64,000 nucleotides of DNA from Chrysogorgia sp. JL179-B06 (Eukaryota; Cnidaria; Anthozoa; Scleralcyonacea; Chrysogorgiidae). The notes under the pieces are model-generated. The model made no database searches and had not been told where the DNA came from. It was given only the letters and a program-made list of their open reading frames with translations. Shown one piece after another: positions 22,057-28,415 of this stretch. The stretch covers positions 124,001 through 188,000 of the forward strand of contig JAYKKM010000507.1 in assembly GCA_035772405.1 (NCBI GenBank). Reading direction: 5' to 3'. Positions within the stretch are counted from its first letter, which is position 1. Each line of letters starts with the position of its first letter. Both the position numbers and the translations under genes were made by a program.

Positions 22057-23653
22057 AAAGCCAGCACTTTGTACTATTTTTAAAGTTTTCCGTCTCCTCA
22101 GAGCTTAGGTTCATTGGTATCGTCACCTTGAATCTCTCGTACGCTCTACACACGGCTTTCTCTATCTCTTCTACGAACGACTTGGCCAGGTCGTCTTCCA
22201 GGTTCTTCTTAGTTCTACTTACTGGCTTCTCCCAGTATAGTTTGTCATCACTACATTTTAGGTGGAAAGTCCATCCTGATGGTGTGTGATGTTGGTACTT
22301 GTTGGTAAAACTACTATTTGGTTTGTTCTCACATCCTTCAATCTTCTCGATGAACGACTCAAAATCAGCGTAGATCACGAATGGCACGTCTTGTGTTTTG
22401 TGGTTGTTTGTGAAAGTTAGTTTGTCATCTTTACCTTTTTCTGGCATTACAGTTTTAATACTATTAACGTCTGAACAGTATTCGTCGTGCTTTTCTAGTG
22501 ACTTAGTATTCTTGAAGCTATTTAGACATCTATAACAATAGTGAATCTCATGTTGGTGGTTGTTATTCTTACTTGACATGAGTCTACTCATATTCTTAAT
22601 CCAGACGTAGTGAGATGTAGTCTCGTTCTTAATGTAAAGTAAATTAATGGTGTCTCTAGAGTTTCCTTGGATAATAAGAGGGAACACCTCACCCTCATCG
22701 TAACCAAATACGTTTATTTCTATATTATTATTTTTTGAAAATTCCTGGACGTCCTCTAGTGATGTGGGAAACCTAACCTTGGTCCAGTCGTAGCTCGTCG
22801 AAGCTTCTATGAGTTTGTTATTTAGTCTTTCTTGGTTTTTCTCTTCAGATGGCATTTTGGCAACAGTTATAGCCCACATAAAGCACATGTTGTCCGTTTT
22901 GTTTTTGACGTTTACGATGGCTTTTTTGTAAGCTAGTGCTTTTGGTGTAGGAATGTAGGAGCTCCCAGACATTGGTGTGTATTTGTCGACGTGAATACTT
23001 AGTCTCACAACACGAAGAAGTCTCCAGTTACTTCCTCTATTCAAGTATGTAGAGAAGCTCTCTAATATTTTCTCAGTCATCTCGTTGTACATCTCTTCGA
23101 AGTTTGTGCCAGATATTATAATCTTTGTGAGAGTGTGAAAGTGTGCCTCAGCTTCAACCTCTTCGTCTTTCGCTGTGCGAACCATCACACAATCCAGAAT
23201 TAACTTGGTCTTAATTCCTTTTTTCATCTGTTTCTTCCAAAGGTCTAACACAGCAGTTTTCGACTGTTCTAGGAACACCTTTGGTTCTGTGTTTGTCCCA
23301 GCGTTAATCTCAAAGTTATTTGAGAAACCTCTAAGTGAGGTCTCACTCTTTTGTGGTGTAGTTTCTCTAAATATAGAGTCTATCTTTTCTTTGAACAAGT
23401 TAAAAGCACTTGTCACGTGTTTCTTAATGGGTTCTGGTACGTGGTCTACGATCCACTTGTTCCATTGATCCATCTTCTTTTTGATAGACTCCTTTTTGAG
23501 AGACTCCTTGAATAAAGTCATACGCTCTCTCACACTTCTTCTTGGTGTAGGAGGTGCAGGTGTAGGTGTCATTATAGGTTCTTTGAGTCCATGTGGAATT
23601 GGTTTATCCATTATGTTTTTAGGACGTGTCGTTTTTTCCGTCCTACTTGACAT
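22031..23653 (-). CDS. PolB: Polinton DNA polymerase B, N-terminal part (zinc finger, exonuclease I)
   Basis: 540 codons from an ATG at 23653. The first 130 residues are basic and proline/serine-rich. A zinc finger HYCYRCLNSFKNTKSLEKH...C lies at about 371-393. The proofreading ExoI motif FVIYADFESF (catalytic D-x-E) is at about 425-434. A second CxxC pair (CWLCEKNF) near the end would complete a zinc site with the CH residues now in the next frame. A single-base indel near 22040-22050 truncates it after NFYQP. In Polintons the N-terminal region includes the terminal-protein function used for protein priming; the exact priming residue cannot be seen here. Confidence 0.85.
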   Translation of the reverse strand: MSSRTEKTTRPKNIMDKPIPHGLKEPIMTPTPAPPTPRRSVRERMTLFKESLKKESIKKKMDQWNKWIVDHVPEPIKKHVTSAFNLFKEKIDSIFRETTPQKSETSLRGFSNNFEINAGTNTEPKVFLEQSKTAVLDLWKKQMKKGIKTKLILDCVMVRTAKDEEVEAEAHFHTLTKIIISGTNFEEMYNEMTEKILESFSTYLNRGSNWRLLRVVRLSIHVDKYTPMSGSSYIPTPKALAYKKAIVNVKNKTDNMCFMWAITVAKMPSEEKNQERLNNKLIEASTSYDWTKVRFPTSLEDVQEFSKNNNIEINVFGYDEGEVFPLIIQGNSRDTINLLYIKNETTSHYVWIKNMSRLMSSKNNNHQHEIHYCYRCLNSFKNTKSLEKHDEYCSDVNSIKTVMPEKGKDDKLTFTNNHKTQDVPFVIYADFESFIEKIEGCENKPNSSFTNKYQHHTPSGWTFHLKCSDDKLYWEKPVSRTKKNLEDDLAKSFVEEIEKAVCRAYERFKVTIPMNLSSEETENFKNSTKCWLCEKNFYQP

Positions 23654-23743
23654 GTTATGTTTATATACTATAGGATATGTTTTATTTCTTTAGACCCTTT
23701 TAAAAAGAGTCGTTTTATAATTTACTATACTAGTACAATGTAA

Positions 23744-23923
23744 TCACGCTTCCGAATTTTTCGAATGCTTTTTGGTCTTCAGGTGTTTATATTTAGAGGT
23801 CACGTGGTATGGCCTATCACATGTCTCACACACCCATTTGTGAGTGTTCATCCACTCTTTAGTTTGCGCTCTGGCTGCTCTTAAAGCTTCTTCTTTGGTT
23901 TGGTAAATTCTAGGTCTTCCCAT
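23744..23923 (-). CDS. Small C2H2 zinc-finger protein (59 aa)
   Basis: An ATG at 23923 opens a 59-codon frame, MGRPRIYQTKEEALRAARAQ... followed by one zinc finger WVCETCDRPYHVTSKYKHL...H with canonical Cys2-His2 spacing. It sits between the polymerase and the zinc-ribbon gene in the leftward set, with the shared TAGTATTATATA motif immediately before its start. Size and single finger suggest a nucleic-acid-binding accessory or regulatory protein. Its exact role is unknown. Confidence 0.7.
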   Translation of the reverse strand: MGRPRIYQTKEEALRAARAQTKEWMNTHKWVCETCDRPYHVTSKYKHLKTKKHSKNSEA

Positions 23924-23941
23924 TATATAATACTAAATGTT

Positions 23942-24571
23942 TTATTTCTCTAGACCTTTTCTGATCCACTCGTTGTAGTGTGGATCTCCTCTCCCGTCCC
24001 AACCTAGATCCTTGTATACTACGCTATACAGGTTGTGCTCGAATCGCACCTTGACCTTACCAGGTTTGAGGTCGTTAAAACTACCTCTCAACTCTATACC
24101 TCTTCTAGAGCATATTCTTATGACATAGAAAATGTATTTCGATATATTCTTGACAATTAACTTGTTTCTTTTAAGAGACCATATTATCTCTATAAAATCA
24201 CTGACCACTATTGGTGTACTATCCTCACTAAGTAGTCTTTTGCTAGTCAACATTCTCTCTAGCCACTTACTATAACTATGAGCCGATTTCTTGTACATCC
24301 AAATGTTAGGTACAAAGCTTCTCACGCGTCCATAGGTAGTCTCTCCACACTTGTCACAACTAAATACACCGTCTTCGGTTTGGGTTCTGTGGTTACTACA
24401 CTCGTAACAGTATGTGGTGTCGTTCCACTTTTTTGGTTTTGCGTCCCTACTTCCGTTCTTGATCTCGTCCAATGTGTACCCTAATGTAGTACCACTCCAC
24501 TTTTTTGGTGTCTCAATCTCGTCCAACGTATACCCGGCATAGAACATTCTCATTGTGCGTTCGTCAACCAT
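23942..24571 (-). CDS. Zinc-ribbon protein, possibly late-transcription-factor (VLTF3)-like
   Basis: 209 codons from an ATG at 24571. Residues 1-50 hold two copies of GYTLDEI...PKKW..TT, a recent internal duplication. Then comes a four-cysteine ribbon (CYECSN ... CDKCGE, about 55-76), an aromatic/basic region KSAHSYSKWLERML and a hydrophobic beta-rich C-terminus. Ribbon followed by an HxYxxWL-type helix resembles the poxvirus VLTF3/A2 transcription factor layout, but I cannot confirm homology by eye. It could alternatively be a replication accessory protein. It lies in the leftward set and is uninterrupted. Confidence 0.5.
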   Translation of the reverse strand: MVDERTMRMFYAGYTLDEIETPKKWSGTTLGYTLDEIKNGSRDAKPKKWNDTTYCYECSNHRTQTEDGVFSCDKCGETTYGRVRSFVPNIWMYKKSAHSYSKWLERMLTSKRLLSEDSTPIVVSDFIEIIWSLKRNKLIVKNISKYIFYVIRICSRRGIELRGSFNDLKPGKVKVRFEHNLYSVVYKDLGWDGRGDPHYNEWIRKGLEK

Positions 24572-24630
24572 CTAAGTTACTATACTATATATGTGTCTTT
24601 AGACTATAGTGTGGTGACTTAAGTGTCGCT

Positions 24631-24924
24631 CTAGAATGAGTAATAGTTAGATGACTTAGAATCTCTACTAAGTGTTTTCCTGTTGTGCTGTGTCGTAGTG
24701 ATCTGTCTTAGTCGATCTTGAGTGTCCGACAATAGTAGTCTCAACTCTTTGGTCTCGTTTACCTGGATAATAAGGTTCTTACAGAGTACCATCAACGCTT
24801 CGTTGTGTTTCTTCTGGTTCTCGAAAAGTATCTCCAATACGTTATGTGTGTTTGCCTCCAGTGCGTCATGTTTGAGCTTCTCGTCTGCTTCCATCGCTAT
24901 CTCCTTCAAAGTTCTAGCACTCAT
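24631..24924 (-). CDS. Small coiled-coil protein, paralogue of the next gene
   Basis: 97 codons from an ATG at 24924, almost entirely helical with heptad spacing of leucines (LKHDALEANTHNVLEILF, ELRLLLSDTQDRLRQI). Its C-terminal third lines up with that of 24953-25369 (LRQITTTQHNRKTLS against LRQVLTIQYDGKTFS, then NYY/DYY), so the two arose by tandem duplication. It lacks the membrane segments of its neighbour. Function unknown; structural or assembly roles are plausible from context. Confidence 0.65.
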   Translation of the reverse strand: MSARTLKEIAMEADEKLKHDALEANTHNVLEILFENQKKHNEALMVLCKNLIIQVNETKELRLLLSDTQDRLRQITTTQHNRKTLSRDSKSSNYYSF

Positions 24925-24952
24925 AACTATAGTACTGTATGTATAGTTATGT

Positions 24953-25369
24953 TTAGATCACTCTGTACACCAAGTACCCAACGGGTAACCCGACAGCTCC
25001 GACGAATATCATTTGGTATTCTCTCATCTCGTCAGAGGGTTTATAATAGTCTGATAACTCAGGCTCTTTACTAAATGTCTTCCCATCATACTGTATCGTC
25101 AGTACTTGTCTTAGTTGATCCAGAGCGTGGTTCGTGTCGTTTATGTCTGCATTAGCATCTGACAACTGTTGTCTTAACTCCTGAACTTTGTCTCTCTGAC
25201 GAATCTCATTCTCGTAGAACTTTTCTTTCGCTCTTGCGAGACTCTCCAATGCTTTGTTGTGTCTCTTTATCTCTGTCTCGTAGCCGGTGTGGTTTAGCTT
25301 GCTGAATATGAATCCAGCTCCTGCGAATGCTACAGCGTTGAACAAACCACCTGCTATCACACTAGCCAT
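24953..25369 (-). CDS. Membrane-anchored coiled-coil protein
   Basis: 138 codons from an ATG at 25369. An N-terminal glycine/alanine-rich hydrophobic segment (VIAGGLFNAVAFAGAGFIF, residues 4-22) precedes a long charged coiled coil (about 35-100) and a second hydrophobic segment near the C-terminus (MIFVGAVGLPVGYLVY). A short form of the coiled-coil half is present as the next gene to the left. Position among small membrane genes suggests a virion or membrane-remodelling role, inferred only from context. Confidence 0.7.
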   Translation of the reverse strand: MASVIAGGLFNAVAFAGAGFIFSKLNHTGYETEIKRHNKALESLARAKEKFYENEIRQRDKVQELRQQLSDANADINDTNHALDQLRQVLTIQYDGKTFSKEPELSDYYKPSDEMREYQMIFVGAVGLPVGYLVYRVI

Positions 25370-25385
25370 TATATATTACGCTATA

Positions 25386-25619
25386 TTATTTTGAGAACGG
25401 GTCTACAGGTAAGTATTTCTTACTCTGTGCCCACTTGATAAGTAGCGTTGAGACACCTACAGCAGTCGCTAACTTGAGGGTGCCCTTCACTGATTCAGGA
25501 GTGCCTAACGGTTCTTTTAGTACTTTCTTTGATGCCATGGATACGGCTACGGCTCCAGCAGTCACAAGGGCTGCGTCGTATATCTCGTTCATCAGTTCTT
25601 TTCTGTCTATTGATGTCAT
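25386..25619 (-). CDS. Small one- or two-TM protein (77 aa)
   Basis: 77 codons from an ATG at 25619. Alanine/valine-rich helix AALVTAGAVAVSMASKKV (about 16-33) and a second weakly hydrophobic helix LATAVGVSTLLIKWA are separated by a PLGTPESVKG turn. The layout suits a small membrane or amphipathic capsid-associated protein. It is spaced 16 bp from the next gene. Not assignable to a named family by eye. Confidence 0.65.
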   Translation of the reverse strand: MTSIDRKELMNEIYDAALVTAGAVAVSMASKKVLKEPLGTPESVKGTLKLATAVGVSTLLIKWAQSKKYLPVDPFSK

Positions 25620-25636
25620 ATATTATACGATATGTT

Positions 25637-25936
25637 TTAATCGAGGCTGTCGAGTTTACGTGATGGTTTTATAACAACGGTCTTAGGCTCTTCGGTTACT
25701 ACTTGTTTGTCTTGACTAATCGTGTAATACAGTGAGCCAGCGGCTATTACCACTCCAATAGTACCTATGATGTATCCGTAGCTAAAACTATCGTCCTCAC
25801 TTATCACTCTCTCTCTCATCTTCCTCTCTTTGGCTGCTTTAGATATAGCAGCCAAGCGTTTGCCTGCCTCTACTCTCTTAGGGTCTTTGACCTTTGTTGT
25901 CGACGTTATAATAGGTACGGACTCGTTGTCAGTCAT
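25637..25936 (-). CDS. Small single-TM protein with basic N-terminus (99 aa)
   Basis: 99 codons from an ATG at 25936. A lysine/arginine-rich N-terminal half (KRVEAGKRLAAISKAAKERK) is followed by one transmembrane segment (YGYIIGTIGVVIAAGSLYY, about 53-71) and a short charged tail. A DNA- or capsid-contacting basic region with a membrane anchor is seen in several viral minor structural proteins; here that is only an inference from composition and position. Confidence 0.65.
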   Translation of the reverse strand: MTDNESVPIITSTTKVKDPKRVEAGKRLAAISKAAKERKMRERVISEDDSFSYGYIIGTIGVVIAAGSLYYTISQDKQVVTEEPKTVVIKPSRKLDSLD

Positions 25937-25944
25937 CTATACCA

Positions 25945-26015
25945 TACGTGATATCTCGTCACAGACCATCTCACAGTCATCTCGCAGATCATCTAACAGG
26001 TCGTCTAACAGGTCG
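25945..26015. repeat. 12-bp direct repeats (AACAGGTCGTCT) in the longest gap of the leftward set
   Basis: Five to six degenerate copies fill the gap between the BRO-N gene stop and the start of the 99-aa gene. A stop directly precedes the ATG at 25936, so the repeats are not an N-terminal extension. A regulatory role is possible. Confidence 0.75.
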
Positions 26016-26017
26016 TC

Positions 26018-26824
26018 TCACAGATAGAGTATTCTATGAAAGTATCTTTGGTGATTAGATAGTGTGGTTTCACTCTTAAATCTTCTATTACAATACTCAC
26101 ACAGAACCCTGGAGTCTCTCATATATGTCTCTATGAAATGTATTATCTCATGTTGGTCTGAGGATAATAATGTGTTGTACCCTTGTGATCTTAGTCTTCT
26201 TAATACCCTCATCTGGTTATTCCTAATAACCCCATTACCTTTCGGTGTTTTGAACTCTATAGCAAAACCATTGTATCTCTTATGTAGTTGCAGAACTATC
26301 AAATCTGGTTGTCCGCCACTGTAACCCTTCTTCCATCCATCTATTCTTTTAGTAGATGTGTCTTGGTACTCTCCCAACCCTGGGATGACTATTGTTGGAT
26401 GATACTCCCTAATATATTTAACTATATTATAATGCAAGTCTGTCTCGTTCATTATTGATAACTGGTTGCATTGTGTGTACTGACCCGTCTTTCTAATAGA
26501 CGGTAGGACTTCTGTGAATACCCATTTTTGAAACTTCTTGGCTGACTCAAGTTTCGACGAGAAGACTAGAGAGTAAACTCCTGGCTCCGATATGAGTATC
26601 ATGTTTGGTTGCAAATTCAAAGGGGGGCGTGATTCGCGCCCCCCTTCAAACACGTCTCGTTTGACCTTATATATATCGTCAACGTGTACACTGATAGCCC
26701 ACTTCGCGTTTTTATACCCTAGTGCCTTAGCGACTTCTTTTCCATGGAACCATATGTTGTCTCCATCTTTAATAGTCGTGACTGAATTGTTCTCAAAACT
26801 GAAATTTTTGACAAGGCTCGTCAT
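26018..26824 (-). CDS. BRO-N / VRR-NUC-like nuclease / C2H2 zinc-finger fusion protein
   Basis: 268 codons from an ATG at 26824 with three regions. Residues 1 to about 118 read as a BRO family N-terminal DNA-binding domain: DGDNIWFHGKEVAKALGY, a gap, then EPGVYSLVFSSKLESAKKF and WVFTEVLPSIRKTG. About 150-235 contains GGQPDLIVL, AIEFKTPKGNG and an RNNQMRVLRRLRSQGY helix, the D-(E/Q)xK arrangement of VRR-NUC/PD-(D/E)XK nucleases. The last 27 residues form a zinc finger, CEYCNRRFKSETTLSNHQRYFH. BRO proteins are typical of large DNA viruses. A sequence-guided nuclease acting in recombination or host-DNA attack is plausible. A GC-rich hairpin (GGGGGGCG...CGCCCCCC) lies in the BRO-N region near 26620-26645. 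Confidence 0.75.
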   Translation of the reverse strand: MTSLVKNFSFENNSVTTIKDGDNIWFHGKEVAKALGYKNAKWAISVHVDDIYKVKRDVFEGGRESRPPLNLQPNMILISEPGVYSLVFSSKLESAKKFQKWVFTEVLPSIRKTGQYTQCNQLSIMNETDLHYNIVKYIREYHPTIVIPGLGEYQDTSTKRIDGWKKGYSGGQPDLIVLQLHKRYNGFAIEFKTPKGNGVIRNNQMRVLRRLRSQGYNTLLSSDQHEIIHFIETYMRDSRVLCEYCNRRFKSETTLSNHQRYFHRILYL

Positions 26825-26858
26825 ATATAATACACTGTGTGTAATATTATAAGTGACT

Positions 26859-26883
26859 CTGAGGTCCCATTTTGGGACCTCAG
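26859..26883 (-). terminator. Perfect 11-bp stem-loop at the end of the 2-TM protein gene
   Basis: CTGAGGTCCCA and TGGGACCTCAG pair around a 3-base loop and include the stop codon of the gene at 26880-27452. It lies in the gap before the BRO-N gene and could mark or protect a transcript end. Function is inferred from position. Confidence 0.5.
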
Positions 26884-27452
26884 TTTTCGTCGTCTTTTAT
26901 GCGGAAAACACCCTTGGTTCTTATGTGTAGACCTGTGTCTAGAGGGAGGTCGGAACCGGACCCCCCTTGTGTCTCGTATACTTTATTGTACCTTTTCACC
27001 ATTCCGTTGATTGGTGGGCATAAGTCAGTCACATTATCGTCCAACACTTTAACGTCTGAAAGGAACATTGACTCGTTGTAAGGAAGACCTCTAAGATACG
27101 ATCTTAGTTGTGTCAGTATCTTTTTATAGCTAGTGTGTGCGAACTTACAGTGCTCCACTCTACTCGTCAGATTGGATTTAGCCAAGTAGCCTTGAATGAC
27201 CACGCCAGGACCACTAATACAAGCAATAATTATAGGGTTAACAGTTACCGATCCAGCTACAATCCCTACTGTTGTTAACCCTATGCTAGTCATGTTCAAC
27301 GATAGTTTAATTTTCTTCAACCTCTTATATTTCCATTTGTAACAGGCTTCTAGCTTGTGGTAGTACGCGTACAAGCGTTTGAGCTCTAGTGTCTCCTCCT
27401 CTGACATGTCCTTTGATATGTGATTGAAAACAATAACTGACTTCTTCTTCAT
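26880..27452 (-). CDS. SLATT-like two-TM protein (190 aa)
   Basis: 190 codons from an ATG at 27452. An N-terminal helical region with many Lys/Tyr (LEACYKWKYKRLKKIKLSL) leads into two adjacent hydrophobic helices (SIGLTTVGIVAGSVTVNPI and IIACISGPGVVIQGYLA, about 56-91). A long helical tail follows with YKKILTQLRSYLRGLPYN and a conserved-looking DLCPP. Helix, two TMs, then long cytosolic helix is the arrangement of SLATT domains, pore-forming effectors in bacterial conflict systems. Similar 2-TM proteins are abundant in cnidarian genomes. Membrane permeabilisation or egress could be its role; this is hypothesis. Confidence 0.55.
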   Translation of the reverse strand: MKKKSVIVFNHISKDMSEEETLELKRLYAYYHKLEACYKWKYKRLKKIKLSLNMTSIGLTTVGIVAGSVTVNPIIIACISGPGVVIQGYLAKSNLTSRVEHCKFAHTSYKKILTQLRSYLRGLPYNESMFLSDVKVLDDNVTDLCPPINGMVKRYNKVYETQGGSGSDLPLDTGLHIRTKGVFRIKDDEN

Positions 27453-27457
27453 ATATC

Positions 27458-28411
27458 TTACTTTATATTATACTCATCCATCATCTTCCCACCAACTACT
27501 AGCACGTCTCGGTTCGTCATGTAGCCAGAGACTATCTTCATACCGTAGAACTCTATCAGAGACGGGTACGCGTAGGGTGCGAGCAACGATTTTGGTCGAT
27601 GTATTGCAAATATTGTTCCATAGGGATACCCTATCTCGTTGTAGTTAGCTGTGAAGTCTGAGTCTGTCGACCTTATGTTGTTGACTCTAACATGTGAGTT
27701 ACCCATCTGCCAATGTATTGATATCATGTGTCTCTTAGTGGTGTCGATACTGTTTGGTATTGTACACGTGTACTCCTTTGCTGGGAGGCCACCACCAAAC
27801 GACAACTTATCAGTTGTACCACCTTTATATCCGATGAACTTGTCCCAAGAACCATCATCGTTTGAGATAATCGCCTCCCAATCTGCTGTAGACACCCTCT
27901 TGGCTAACCTCGATACCACGAAAACGGATATGTCACAGTACTTCATACGTGGACAGTTAAAGTGCATTCCAACCTCTAGTTGATATTGAGTTATTGTAGG
28001 GGATAGGAAGCTATGACCACTGTCAGTACCAATAATAGGACCATAGGATTGAACACTTTGCACTAGTGTGTTTCCAATGTCTTTCACTTTATTTGTCCCA
28101 CTGTGGTAAAACTGCGTCATGTCCGTGTTCGCGGTGTGCTTTGTGATGTTAAAATCGAGTAGAACGTTATAGGACTGCACTTTAAAGTATTGTGATAAGT
28201 ACACTGACTCCAACACTTTTTTACTGATAGCGTCCAAATCATCGACTGGATCTGCTATGTTTTTGAGTGTCCTGAGCGCCATATCTATATCTCCAGACAT
28301 CCTCCCACCGCTCACGCTTAGTTTAGGGTCATTGTCTAGATGTCTCTTCGCTCTTCTTAATATTTTGTCGCTCTCGTAGTCTCTGTCCTCAAATCCGTAA
28401 CTTAGACTCAT
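27458..28411 (-). CDS. Fibre/receptor-binding-like structural protein (317 aa)
   Basis: I prefer the ATG at 28411 (MSLSYGF), five bases after the upstream stop; an in-frame ATG at 28426 would overlap it. Near the N-terminus is SGGRMSGDIDMALRTLKNIADPVDDLDAISKK, resembling the trimerising shaft repeat (GG.MSGDIDM...I..L.DP...DAV.KK) of many viral and phage fibres. The remaining about 250 residues are beta-rich with many aromatic and glycine residues and no membrane segment, suitable for a globular head. Its place next to the large unknown protein and opposite the capsid genes fits a virion surface protein. The fibre call rests on the shaft motif only. Confidence 0.6.
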   Translation of the reverse strand: MSLSYGFEDRDYESDKILRRAKRHLDNDPKLSVSGGRMSGDIDMALRTLKNIADPVDDLDAISKKVLESVYLSQYFKVQSYNVLLDFNITKHTANTDMTQFYHSGTNKVKDIGNTLVQSVQSYGPIIGTDSGHSFLSPTITQYQLEVGMHFNCPRMKYCDISVFVVSRLAKRVSTADWEAIISNDDGSWDKFIGYKGGTTDKLSFGGGLPAKEYTCTIPNSIDTTKRHMISIHWQMGNSHVRVNNIRSTDSDFTANYNEIGYPYGTIFAIHRPKSLLAPYAYPSLIEFYGMKIVSGYMTNRDVLVVGGKMMDEYNIK

Positions 28412-28415
28412 TATG

